A stretch of DNA of 64,000 nucleotides, from positions 31,180,673-31,244,672 of the forward strand of contig NC_047062.1 in the NCBI RefSeq assembly GCF_902459465.1. Reading direction: 5' to 3'. Every line of letters starts with the position of its first letter. The first letter of the stretch is position 1. This document shows positions 58,201 through 64,000 of this stretch, in pieces. This stretch comes from Asterias rubens. Lineage: Eukaryota > Echinodermata > Asteroidea > Forcipulatida > Asteriidae. Under the pieces are notes generated by a model. That model did no database searches. It was not told the DNA's origin and saw nothing but the letters and a program-made list of their open reading frames with translations. A program made the translations under genes and the position numbers.

Positions 58201-58846
58201 GGAATATGGGGACGGGGAACGCCATCAAGTACCCCTCCCTCGACACCAAGAAGATCAAAGATGGAAAATGTAAGTTATCAATTAACTTTTTTTATGGCTT
58301 TCGTACTCCATGTTACTAGGCATTCTTTGCTTACACATTGCACTTGCACAGTAAGCGGAGAACGGTGGAGAATTGGGGTAAGCAGAGCCATGAAACTAGG
58401 CCCTGAAACTCTGGCGCAAATAATTACAAATACAAAATGCTTAGTTTCACCCAATGAGATTGAATTTTAACTTTGATTTTTCTGTCCCTGATAAACAGTC
58501 CTTCACGGAGCAGTTTGTCAAGTTCCTTGAACACGAGTCTTCGCCGACGCCCAAGATGCGCCTTCCCCTTGAAGAGATGACCAGTGAGAAGCCAAGGAGC
58601 CCCCGGGGTCAACTAGCCTTCAACCCGTTCTCCGCCCCGGTGCCCCAATACTCGCCCTTCATGCACCACCCTGAGCCCAGGAGTGGATCCGGTGAGCCCC
58701 ATCATCAGCTGATGAAGCCCATGCTTGCCCCTAAGTCCGTCCTGCCGGCCGTTCCGACCATCGCGCCGATCGTCATCGGTGAGGCAGCGTCGGGTAGAAG
58801 CTCCCCAGGAAGTAGAAGCTCGGGGCTGTCAGATATCCTGCAATAA
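31281..58846 (+). CDS. TRIP11: Golgin GMAP-210 / TRIP11 (22 coding exons, one apparent frameshift)
   Basis: Long coiled-coil golgin that tethers vesicles at the cis-Golgi. In vertebrates the N-terminal ALPS motif senses curved membrane and the C-terminal GRAB domain binds ARF1. Coding exons: 31281-31404, 32634-32710, 33014-33124, 33989-34270, 34972-35049, 36145-36393, 37771-37923, 39088-39307, 40402-40505, 43701-43835, 44398-45002, 45377-45539, 46557-46691, 47408-51333, 52354-52547, 53511-53674, 54676-54779, 55694-55793, 56660-56741, 57248-57362, 58165-58269, 58499-58846. That is 7574 nt, one base short of 2525 codons, because of the frameshift near 48775. Key matches to the human protein: the N-terminal NLTGQLSNAANTAASFTRDV (ALPS-like) with EGTEEV, DFGDIISSQHEVNRLSNEVS in exon 4, EEGYTREALQAEEREKELR in exon 15 and QYSTSLANLQLVLEQF in exon 16. 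GRAB spans exons 20-21 and FVKFLEHES lies in exon 22. Exon 9 has an alternative in-phase donor at 40446. Confidence 0.95.
32189..32390 (+). mobile_element. S1 SINE copy, diverged
   Basis: tRNA-like head TGCCAAGCAGATAAGAAC with GGGTTTGAGTCTCGG as box B. The body has TTGTGTCC and CAAGGCACTTAACCATT interrupted by a short insertion (TATTAATATTAG). Located in TRIP11 intron 1. Confidence 0.7.
33370..33930 (-). repeat. ~105-bp repeat array, reverse orientation, upstream of TRIP11 exon 4
   Basis: Units carry CAGACAGTAGGAGGGTTCAC (near 33388), CAACCAGTAGGAGCATTGAC (near 33492), TAGACAGTAGGAGGGTCCAC (near 33602) and CAGTCAGTAGGAGGGTTAAT (near 33904), each followed by ATGATAAAT...GGCTGGCATAG-type sequence. 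These are reverse complements of the units downstream of exon 4. The S2 SINE at 33742-33890 interrupts the array. Confidence 0.85.
33742..33890 (-). mobile_element. S2 SINE inserted in the upstream array
   Basis: TTTACCCATACACCGATGTG, TCACAGGCAAATTACTCGGG and GGGATTCGAACCCACGAC, matching the copy at 23137-23413. The box B is on the minus strand. Confidence 0.8.
34295..34940 (+). repeat. ~105-bp repeat array, forward orientation, downstream of TRIP11 exon 4
   Basis: About six units, plus one short one, start near 34308, 34428, 34529 (short), 34564, 34667, 34779 and 34881. Each begins CCCTCCTACTGTCTGACCAT or a variant. CAATATCACC, a GTGGTTTTGAATGAT-type block, TGCCAGCCT and ATGTGCTGAAT-type ends follow. 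The array begins 35-40 bp after the exon 4 donor and ends shortly before exon 5. Confidence 0.9.
36498..36899 (+). mobile_element. Family A MITE, near-intact
   Basis: Runs from TTTAAAGACACTGGACCC to GGCCACTGCCTTTAA, with the central GATTTCGAGACCTCA palindrome intact. Located in TRIP11 intron 6. Confidence 0.85.
37366..37690 (-). mobile_element. SINE-like element, reverse orientation
   Basis: The minus strand has a tRNA-like head at the right end (GGGTGGCGCGGTTGGCTGG, box B-like GGTTTGATTC). The body includes GGGTTTTCCAGACTATCCGG and AATCAAACACTTTCG and ends in GCAACTCAGC. It is one copy only, so boundaries are approximate. It creates a spurious ORF that runs into TRIP11 exon 7. Confidence 0.55.
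38271..38440. mobile_element. Family I foldback MITE
   Basis: Ends AAGCCCAGTGCATACC and the complement of AGTATGATTCGGCTT. Inverted CTGCGAATGCAAATGC lies just inside, and GACGTCAC is in the interior. Other copies: 38860-39047 and 53219-53402. Confidence 0.75.
38520..38692 (-). mobile_element. Family D hAT-like MITE with perfect 8-bp target duplication
   Basis: Ends AGGCCTGATAC and the complement of GATACAGGCCT. TGATATTC lies on both sides (38512-38519 and 38693-38700). The interior matches the other D copies in reverse. Located in TRIP11 intron 7. Confidence 0.88.
38860..39047. mobile_element. Family I foldback MITE
   Basis: AAGCCTAGTTCATACTTCC, GCGAATGCAATTGCG and the inverted right end CGCATTTGCAGGAAGTATG. 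It ends about 40 bp before TRIP11 exon 8. Confidence 0.8.
39736..39950. mobile_element. Family M MITE with 19-bp perfect terminal inverted repeats
   Basis: Left end ACCCTTCCCATGAAATATG, right end its exact complement. The interior is CpG-rich (GCGCGTC, TACGCATGCGG). It sits inside a relic of a family A-like element: AAGAGTAATAATA lies on the left and TACCAAACATGTACTTTGCC on the right. Located in TRIP11 intron 8. Confidence 0.85.
39975..40334 (+). mobile_element. Family A MITE, diverged
   Basis: Runs from TTTAAAGGTACCGGATAC to TCCAGTGCCTTTAAA. The central palindrome is replaced by GAGAAAGGCTTCAGGCCCG. It ends 67 bp before TRIP11 exon 9. Confidence 0.8.
40931..41455 (-). repeat. Five tandem tRNA-like units, reverse orientation
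   Basis: Units start near 40931, 41031, 41124, 41217 and 41355 with GACCC(G/T)TC(A/T)(G/C)TC. Each carries a reverse box B-like (GGGATTCAAAACC, GAGATTTGAACCC, GGGATTCGAACCC and so on), then CTGATGACTC(G/A)GCCATCAG and a TCCGATGCCCTAGATC-type end. Lengths are about 100, 93, 93, 138 and 100 bp. Unit 4 is longer through an AATAATAATAGTAAGG insert. Located in TRIP11 intron 9. Confidence 0.82.
41755..42007 (+). repeat. 68-bp minisatellite (3.7 copies)
   Basis: The period is exactly 68 bp, with units starting near 41755, 41823, 41891 and 41959. Each has AGGATTTGAAACTTTGCATG and CAGTAACACCATGTACATGA. The last three units look identical; the first differs at a few positions. The GTAACACCATGTACAT part matches the left end of family J elements. 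Located in TRIP11 intron 9. Confidence 0.9.
42003..42365 (-). mobile_element. tRNA-like head plus family J relic
   Basis: GTGGGATTCGAACCGGGG (reverse box B-like) directly follows the 68-bp array. A family J relic follows at about 42190-42365 (GACTATCGGAGCACACTGATC, TTTCAGAACCACTACAAC, TTTACATGGTGTCACC). Boundaries are approximate. Confidence 0.55.
43036..43305 (-). mobile_element. S4 SINE, reverse orientation
   Basis: Reverse counterpart of 24620-24895: it has GATGATCTTCCCATCAAGGG, GATATAAACACCAAGC and TTGCTGGCAACAG-type sequence. The reverse tRNA-like head GGATTCAAACCTACAACC, TAACCACTGGTCCAC is at the right end. Located in TRIP11 intron 9. Confidence 0.8.
43309..43556. mobile_element. GC-rich family G-like foldback element
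   Basis: Left end GGGCCCAATTTCATGGCTC, then TGCTTACCGTAAGCAC. The right end is the complement AGCAGAGCCATGAAATTGGGC. GCGCTTACGG motifs recur in both arms. A right-hand half of the same family lies at about 58298-58404. Located immediately next to the S4 SINE. Confidence 0.82.
43966..44155 (+). mobile_element. S1 SINE, head-truncated
   Basis: CAAACTCAAGCTCTTGTGTG, GTGGGTTCGAG, ACTTGTGTCCTTAAGACAC, GGATGGGACATCAAACCG and TTGTGTAATGCCCG match the S1 body. The tail is absent. Located in TRIP11 intron 10. Confidence 0.75.
45585..45971 (+). mobile_element. Family A MITE, near-intact
   Basis: Runs from TTTAAAGGTAGTGGACAC to GTCCACTGCCTTTAA with the central palindrome present (GAGACCTGAAG, CTTGAGGTCTC). 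It begins 46 bp after TRIP11 exon 12. Confidence 0.88.
46714..47085 (-). mobile_element. Family A MITE, minus orientation
   Basis: Runs from TTAAAGGCACTGTACAC to TGTCCATGTGTCTTTAA. It begins 22 bp after the TRIP11 exon 13 donor. The inverted core is shortened on one side. Confidence 0.83.
47408..51333 (+). CDS. TRIP11: TRIP11 exon 14, giant coiled-coil exon
   Basis: One exon of 3926 nt encodes about 1309 residues (813-2121) of almost continuous coiled coil, rich in E, K, Q, L and D and nearly free of proline. Human TRIP11 also has one very large internal exon. The acceptor is ATTTCAG before AAAGCC and the donor is GTTAGT after ATGGAG. The frame breaks once near 48775 (separate entry). The 462-residue frame to 48802 and the 858-residue frame from 48826 are the two halves of this one exon, not two genes. 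Confidence 0.93.
48770..48780 (+). other. TRIP11: Apparent 1-nt deletion (frameshift) inside TRIP11 exon 14
   Basis: The upstream frame reads ...AKMLHSQE and then runs into a stop at 48800-48802. The downstream frame picks up at 48775 as ELQKLRQDLKEQLERSD and stays open to the exon end. The two frames differ by one base. The exon is 3926 nt, and its splice phases at both ends require a multiple of three. No GT-AG pair of plausible intron size bridges the break, and the site has no canonical slippery heptamer. An assembly or sequencing error, or a recent loss-of-function allele, are the options. Most likely it is an error. Confidence 0.85.
51921..52332 (+). mobile_element. Full-length S1 SINE (about 410 bp) abutting TRIP11 exon 15
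   Basis: Best copy of the family. The tRNA-like head GTGTCGTGGCCGAGCGGTTA has box A, and GGGTTCGAATCCCC is box B. The body has TTGTGTCCTTGAGTAAGACA and GGATGGGACGTAAAGCCG. The 3' domain is CGCCTTGAGTACCTTG, GCGCTATATAAG and (ATT)n. Exon 15 starts at 52354, 21 bp after the tail. The head resembles Leu/Ser-type tRNA genes (inference). Confidence 0.9.
52558..52905 (-). mobile_element. S1 SINE, reverse, head-truncated
   Basis: Starts AATAATACTAATAATTG, TATATAGCGCAC (reverse tail). It runs to ACCAACGGCTTAACGTTCC, GTCTTGCTTAAGGACACAAA and TGTCACGAC, where the tRNA-like head should begin but is cut. It begins 10 bp after TRIP11 exon 15, so that exon is bracketed by S1 copies in opposite orientation. 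Confidence 0.85.
52954..53140. mobile_element. Family J foldback element
   Basis: Left arm CTCTTTTGAGTAGTGTTGG, TTTTCAAAAGAACTGG, GACAACTCAACG. The right arm holds the complement: TTGAGTTGTC, CAGAACCAACACTACTC, AAAAGAGA. It folds into a hairpin of about 185 bp. Located in TRIP11 intron 15. Confidence 0.8.
53219..53402. mobile_element. Family I foldback MITE, best-preserved copy
   Basis: GCCCGGTTTATACTTCCTTC and GAATGCGAATGCGATACG at the left. Complement CGCATTCGCAGGAAGTATG and AACCGGGC at the right. Located in TRIP11 intron 15. Confidence 0.88.
53725..54100 (+). mobile_element. Family B foldback MITE
   Basis: Ends TTAAAGCCGTTATACACTTTCGG and the complement of CCGAAAGTGTATAATGGCTTTAA. The central palindrome is TCTCGACAACGAGA. 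A second copy lies at 57707-58083. A block near the right side (TTTTCACAGGTTTGTTATTT) is shared with family A. Located in TRIP11 intron 16. Confidence 0.9.
54135..54164. other. Perfect 12-bp stem hairpin
   Basis: CCTGTCTTTATC and its exact complement are separated by the 6-base loop TGCGAG. It lies in TRIP11 intron 16, just after the family B element. It is probably the remnant of another foldback element. Confidence 0.8.
54818..55238. mobile_element. CpG-rich foldback-like element in TRIP11 intron 17
   Basis: Left end CAACCTCGCTACCATGGG, right end the complement of CCCTGGGAACGAGGTTG. The interior is rich in CG steps (GCGCGCCG, ATACGCGC, GAAACGCGTGCG), unlike its surroundings. The inverted ends match only partly. 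There is one copy, so the element status is tentative. Confidence 0.5.
56475..56620. repeat. (AAATG)n run and reverse tRNA-like SINE fragment before TRIP11 exon 19
   Basis: AAATGAAATG is repeated five times (about 56475-56500). It is followed by a reverse S1 head: TTGCTCAAGGACACAAGTG, GGGATTCGAACCCACAC, ACTGATGACTCAGCCACC. Exon 19 starts at 56660. Confidence 0.75.
57248..58846 (+). CDS. TRIP11: TRIP11 exons 20-22: GRAB domain and C-terminal tail
   Basis: Exons 57248-57362, 58165-58269 and 58499-58846 encode residues about 2336-2524. The GRAB (GRIP-related Arf-binding) domain reads VDKPLMKNLVLGYFHAPP, KKRSEVLKLIGNVLNFSIDE, then GGWLSGIWGRGTPSSTP. It aligns with the human segment that recruits GMAP-210 to Golgi membrane through ARF1. 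The tail (FTEQFVKFLEHESSPTP, then NPFSAPVPQYSPFM) is proline/serine-rich and ends SGLSDILQ before TAA. The conserved start, including the W-containing loop, argues that the gene is functional despite the upstream frameshift. Confidence 0.93.
57707..58083 (+). mobile_element. Family B foldback MITE, second copy
   Basis: Closely follows the copy at 53725-54100 over its full length. The left end is CTTAACAGCCATTGGACAC and the right end GTCCAATGGCTTTAA. It is preceded (about 57540-57706) by a fragment of another related TTAA-type element. It ends 81 bp before TRIP11 exon 21. Confidence 0.9.
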
Positions 58847-61657
58847 CGATCCTACAAATTTATGGTAATAGACCTTATGCAAATGACATCGTTTGATTAG
58901 GGCGCCCTCGTCTAGAGGTCAAAAGGAGGCACTTCATTGACCAATCCTGTGCGCTGACGATGAAACATTTCTCGGATGGGTATGTCCAATTGTGGATTAT
59001 TAAAAATATTCTTTTTCTTTAAAAATAATTGTTTAATTTATAAATTGTTCAAATATATTGGGGACCTCAGTGAGAGGACGCAGCTGTTGTATTTAAAAAA
59101 AAACAATGATGGGTTTTGATGAAATTAAGTCGCTTATACTGCCAAATTTGATGCTAATTTATTTCACAATTTAATTCTAAGTAATAAACCACAAGGGAAA
59201 CTCTGGGTATTAACCCCATCACAAAGATGTAGACAAGATAGGGACACACGCCAACCTATGGGCTATTACCGGTACGTTAGTCCTGACCAGTGACTGGGAT
59301 GCTGCAGGTTCCGCTCTTCTTTGTTCAGACCAAATTACGATGGTATTTTTTTTTTATAGATATCTACTTCTCAGAACCAGAGAACTGATCAGCAGGTGTT
59401 TCAGAACCACAAACAAAATTCAAGTGGGCTAAATTGAACAGTAGATGTGTGCTAGATATTAATTGATAATTTAAAATGTTTTTATTGTCAATTCAAAATA
59501 CGCCTTGAGTGGTCTACAGTTGCCTTTGAATATTAAGCTAGATGATATATTCTTTGTGTACGGGCAATTCGGTGTGACCTTGGTCAAGTGAATGACTCAA
59601 GGGACACCAAGGCGGTGACCAGTGGGCATGGAGGCGATTGCCTCTGTTGCCTCTGTGAAGTATCATGCCAGAATCTATTATTGCATTATTAGGCTTGTTT
59701 TGCCCTTTGTTTCTATGTTTTAATAAGCTTACAGACATTTATTTATAAGTACTTTAATTTAGAAACCCTGAAAGCATTCAGCTATTTCTTAGGTTTTTAA
59801 ATTTTCATTAATTGTTTCAATTCTTAATTTCCTTTTTGTTTATTGATACGACAAACTAGTTTTAATTAATTAATATGCTTAACATATTGATGTTTGTTGA
59901 GTTTGGTTTAAAGTTTTAGTTTCTATGTTATTATATGAGAGATGTTTTATTTCAGTAATTTCCAGGAAACTATTGAAACAGAAATTTGTGACTGAAATCT
60001 TGATCAAAATCGCCAGGACACTGACATAAAAAAAGATTAAATTAGGATAGACTTTTGTTATTTTATGTTTTGAGGGTTACTCAAGTTTCCTTCAAGTTAT
60101 TTCTTTGGCTTTGGCTATGGGTTTATCCTTGCTCAAGGCAGTCAAATTATTCATTACGAAAAAAAGACTGCCGCTCTGTACAAAACCCACCCGTATACAC
60201 TATGTGCGTAACACATCGCGCGACCTGACGCCCCATACACATCCGCATGCGTCGACTGGGTACGGCCTCCGCATGCAGTTAGTGGTACGAGTGCGGATTA
60301 CTTGTGCACAGTAGTCGTACGACGGGTATTCAGCGATGTGACAGTGTATACGGGTGGGTCGTGCAGTGTGATTAAACACACCACACACAGTGTATACGGA
60401 TGGGTTTACAACGGCGTCTTTTTCGGAGTGAATATAATGCGACTGCCTTTAGCAACGCTACTAAGGCTTGGGCTTGGGATTAGGGTCGGAACAACATTTT
60501 GAAGCTTATGCCAAAAGCACATTAGGTGTGGTTTGGGAATATTCAGATTAAAACATCTGGGTTTTTTGGGTGTTTTTTTTTAAAGCCAGGCCTGATGCTT
60601 CGATTTTGAAAGGGCAAAGGCATTGAGGCGCTTTTCTCCTTTGTTCAGAGCATTCTAATGAGGTAATTGTAAATTCTGTTGAAACATTTCGAGGGGCACC
60701 GAGGCAATTACCAGGGGCAATCGAGCTGTGAAATATCAAGCCTGCCATAGTGTATTTTTTCAAGTATTATACCATTTAGTATTTCTCTGAAAAAGTGGGA
60801 AACGTTCTGTGTTTTGGGATCGAGTAGCTGTGAATGGGGGTGAAGGAAGATTTTTTATATTTTTGTTGTTTTCTGAGGGGTGTTCTTTGTTGTTCTTTTT
60901 CAGATTTTGCTTAAAAATGCAACTTTAATATAATTTTTCAAAAACTTGTATCATAAACTGTGTATATTATAAAGGATAATGTATATACTAAATTAAAGAA
61001 AGTCTAACTTTGGTCTCGAAGCTTTAGCAGAAAATAAAAACTATAATTAAAAAAAAAGTGACAAAAGACTCAAACTTCAAGTTTCTGTTTGTTTTTTTAC
61101 GCATTTTGGTTGAATTCTTTCAACTCCATGCTGGTTCAAATCCCACCTCGGATCGGAGCTTTGCATTGTGCGTGTGGGTCAACTTTTGTCTACACCTGAA
61201 CAGAAGCGTTTTCTATTTAAAGGGTGTGGGTACTTTTTGTAACACAAAACCAGTGTCCACAGATAAATAAATAAATAAAACCAATAAAACAATTTCATGA
61301 AAACACGTATTTACACGCTAAAATATTTTTTCGTCTCATGATCACTGAGACGAAATTATTTTCATTACATTGTTTTTACTCATTTCTCAAAAACTACAGC
61401 ACCTGACAGCAGGTAATATTTTCAGGGAAGCTTTCTACTATCATTATCTTCAAAATTGTGTAAGTTTAATGTAAATCTGTGGACATTGTGTTTTTTGTCC
61501 TACAAAAAGTACATAGACCCTTTAAGATTCAAACTTGAGAATTCCCCCTTTAATAAATTCTGTACTTGGCTTTTAAGGAAACCTGCCCCCCTCTCTCTCT
61601 CCCCCGCCCCCAAATTAAAATAATACAAAAATACACAACGCCAACGCTAGAGGGCGC
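58847..61657 (+). other. TRIP11 3' UTR and intergenic region
   Basis: Candidate polyadenylation hexamers AATAAA lie at 59183-59188 and 61033-61038, the latter followed by A-rich sequence. Within it: a family D relic (about 59560-59666), a foldback with a perfect 16-bp inverted repeat (60185-60200 with 60344-60359), a family D copy (60588-60744) and a family C element (61216-61525). No supported ORF. Confidence 0.65.
61216..61525. mobile_element. Family C foldback MITE
   Basis: Ends TTTAAAGGGTGTGGGTAC then TTTTTGTA, and the inverted TACAAAAAGTACATAGACCC then TTTAA. The central palindrome is TTTCGTCTCATGATCACTGA then GACGAAA. The design is the same as families A and B (TTTAA termini, small central palindrome) but the sequence differs. 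Confidence 0.88.
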
Positions 61658-61691
61658 TATATATACAACCGACGGCTGTTCAGTGACGTCA
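61657..61691 (+). promoter_or_regulatory. TATA-like box and perfect CRE palindrome
   Basis: CTATATATAC lies near 61658-61667 and TGACGTCA at 61684-61691, followed by the first coding ATG at 61715. The TATA-like box is about 50 bp from that ATG, so transcription would start near the CRE. A canonical CRE is the CREB/ATF site. Function is inference from sequence and position. Confidence 0.6.
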
Positions 61692-61714
61692 TGCATCATC
61701 CTCAAGCGAAAAAC

Positions 61715-61792
61715 ATGGCTTCTTTTGAGGGACACGCTACCAAACGTCAGCGAACCGAGGTCGGCGGGCGAGGAGTGCAGTCTGGCACAAGG
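61715..61792 (+). CDS. First coding exon of an unidentified gene (continues beyond the window)
   Basis: ATG at 61715 opens 26 codons (MASFEGHATKRQRTEVGGRG, then VQSGTR) that end exactly at a GTAATA donor (61793) in phase 0. An in-frame upstream ATG at 61691 exists, but it would lie at or before the likely start of transcription. KRQR is a small basic, possibly nuclear-localising, cluster. I do not recognise the protein, and no second exon is evident to 64000. The exon call rests on the promoter motifs, the clean donor and its coding look. Confidence 0.5.
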
Positions 61793-64000
61793 GTAATATA
61801 CAATTTGAATGCTTTAATGTTGTAGACGTAGTTGAGCTTAATTTAGAGGATGCAAAGTGGTCTAAAATTGGGTTTTCTCCCTTGTAAAATTGGCGTGACC
61901 ATTTTTTTCGTCGGTGGTGACAACAATGACATTTTTCACATTGGCTTGCATGGCCTCTTGGTCTGAACTTGACTGTAGAGGGCGCTTTATTGTACACCTT
62001 GTATTTTCCCCTCAAAAGCAAATAACAATCACTTGAATTTTCTGCTAATGTTCTCTATCATTTAAAAGCCATGAAGGAACAAATTGCCCTTGATGTACCT
62101 TACTTAAAAATCTGTTTTTCCATACCACACACTTTGTATTTGTTTATTAATAAATTAAATTGAACTGTTTTTTTACCAAGAAATAATATCTTACTTGAAT
62201 AAATTATCATAATGTATTTCATGGAAAACTGTCCTTATCCTGCCACCACTTTTTCCCACATTTTTACACTCAATTTAACAAAAAGGATATCTCATTTGAG
62301 TATATTAAAAACTATTCTATTCTGTCTCAAATGAAAAAGTGGTTGCAGGATTTGGACAATTATCCAATAAAATAAATTGAACTGAAGCAGGGCAACTTGT
62401 AAACTCCACCACACACCAATTAACTCATATTATTTGAGGTCAACCCGCACCTACCTAGCCCATGTTAGGGAAAAAAGTTTCGGAAAAGTTTCCGCATGGC
62501 GCCACCACTTTTTCATTCGATATGAAATAATATAGTATCTAATTTACCTCATTGATATATCCATTTTTGTAAAAATAAGTGAAAAAGTGGTGGCGCAATA
62601 CGGAAAGTTATCCAAAGTTTCTTAGCGTGCCACCACGTTTTTACAAATTTTTACCAAAATGGATATTTTATTTTGAGTAAATTAGTTTATGTCATAATGA
62701 ATTTAAAAAAAAAGGCACTGGCAGAATTCAGAAACTTTTCTTACAGCTGGGCAAAAAAATTTACACTGGACTAAATGCAGGCTTGAGATGAGTGTTTTTA
62801 TCAATGGACAAGTAAAATCATGATTGGACAGCCTGACAGTCTTGTGTTTTGTTCAAATGTCGAGTCCTTGAAAGTCTGAACAATTTCTCTTTGTAGAGAG
62901 TGTCATGGCCGAGTGGTTAAAAGCATCAAATTCAAGTTCTGGTGCGAATTCACCGGAGTGTGGGTTCGAATCCCGGTCGTGACACTTGTGTCCTTGAGCA
63001 AGATACTTTACTATAATTGCTTCTCTTCACCCAGGGGAATAAATGGGTACCTGCGAGGGTAGAGGTTGACATTGTGAATGAAAAAGCCTTTGGAGCGATA
63101 TAAACTGTTGCCCAGGTTGTATACTCCCAAGGGAGCTGAGAAACATTAAAAAAGGGATGTTATTGCAGGCCTGTATGCTTCATTTTTAAAAGGGCAAGGG
63201 CACCAAGGCATTTCCTCCTTGGTAAAGGGCACCCTATGAGGAAATTGTAAATTTCTACTGGAGCATTTCAAGGGCACCAAGGCAATGACCAGGGGCAACG
63301 GAGGCAATTGCCTTCGTTGTCTCCGTGAAGTATCAGGCCTGTTATTGGCCCTATGACCAGGGCACTAATGTAAAGCGCATTATACGGTTTTTGTGAAATG
63401 CGCTATAAGAATTGGTTATTATTATTATTATTAAAATATCTATAAAGAAACCCATAAACAAATTGGGATTTAAAACTTCTCTTTGTGCTTGTTCAAGTTA
63501 AAACAATTATTGTTGAAATGTATATATTTGTTCATGTAAAATCATTTCTGTTCTTGTAAAAAAAAAAATGAGGTGCATTAATTTAAACTTGTCCCCAAAT
63601 TTGAGCCCTAACTTTGATTTATATCATGTAGTTGTGAGGCTGACCAAACATTACACCAGTGGACAAGGTTAGGTGTTTTGTTTGCTAGTTGGCAAACCTT
63701 TTTCATATGTTCTCTGTTCCTAATTTATAAGCTTTACAACGAACTAGTCCCACTTGGAAAGAGTTCAGAGTTTTAACTAACAGATTGGCATAGATGTTAT
63801 ATAATCCATTTATTGTCCAAGCAAAGCCCCCAAGTGGAACACAGATCTGTACATTCTTTGTGTGGTCTTTTAACTAATTTAAGACATTCCTACATTTGTG
63901 TTGTGTGTCCATTTTACAAAAGGACATTGCATAGCATGTGATGTTTGTTTGTGAAATTGTGATTCAGTTGTTGTCATTTTAAACCCCAGTCCCAAACCCT
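61793..64000 (+). other. Probable first intron of the unidentified gene, rich in foldback elements
   Basis: Contains family H copies at 62223-62365 and 62482-62613 (GGAAAAGTTTCCGCATGGCG, CCACCACTTTTTCATTCG and their complements). A half copy follows at about 62618-62740, and then an S1 SINE (62897-63432) split by a family D MITE (63167-63340). The last 560 bases are AT-rich with no clear coding signal or known repeat. Confidence 0.6.
62897..63432 (+). mobile_element. S1 SINE split by a family D MITE
   Basis: Head TGTCATGGCCGAGTGG and GGGTTCGAATCCCGG, body TTGTGTCCTTGAGCAAGAT, AGGTTGTATACTCCC, then the MITE. The S1 sequence resumes at GGCCCTATGACCAGGGCAC, ATGCGCTATAAGAATT and (ATT)n. The insert (63167-63340) is bounded by GTTATTGC and GTTATTGG, 7 of 8 matching. 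The uninterrupted S1 copy at 19138-19293 shows the original join. Confidence 0.88.

Overview
This is a 64 kb piece of an AT-rich, intron-rich animal genome. Short exons with GT-AG splice sites are separated by introns full of tRNA-derived SINEs, LINE 3' ends and small foldback (MITE-like) elements. The encoded proteins are animal orthologues that I recognise by conserved motifs. The repeat style suggests a marine deuterostome, most likely an echinoderm such as a sea star. That last step is inference from the repeats and has not been searched.

Layout, left to right. (1) SIRT2-like NAD+-dependent deacetylase, minus strand, 13 coding exons (674-9892), with an added C-terminal tail of eight 17-residue repeats. 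(2) Kizuna (KIZ), a centrosomal protein, plus strand, 14 coding exons (10195-23683). Its start codon lies about 300 bp from that of SIRT2, so the pair is divergent. (3) MBIP, minus strand, 7 coding exons (25409-30385), convergent with KIZ. (4) TRIP11/GMAP-210, a cis-Golgi golgin, plus strand, 22 coding exons (31281-58846), divergent from MBIP across about 0.9 kb. It contains one 3.9 kb coiled-coil exon with an apparent one-base frameshift. (5) The first coding exon of an unidentified gene, plus strand (61715-61792), just downstream of a TATA-like box and a perfect CRE palindrome. All splice phases in the four gene models close exactly, giving 533, 1127, 317 and about 2524 residues. The only exception is the single frameshift.

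The gene order does not form a pathway. Three of the four proteins (SIRT2, KIZ, TRIP11) do act on microtubules, the centrosome, the Golgi or cilia in other animals. MBIP is a signalling and chromatin (ATAC complex) protein.

The non-coding part holds the more unusual material. A 22-bp satellite with a two-level higher-order structure sits in the middle of a MITE inside a SIRT2 intron. Opposing arrays of one ~105-bp repeat flank TRIP11 exon 4. Retroposon tails abut several 3' splice sites. hAT-like MITEs show clear 8-bp target duplications and nested insertions. One KIZ intron consists almost entirely of stacked mobile elements.
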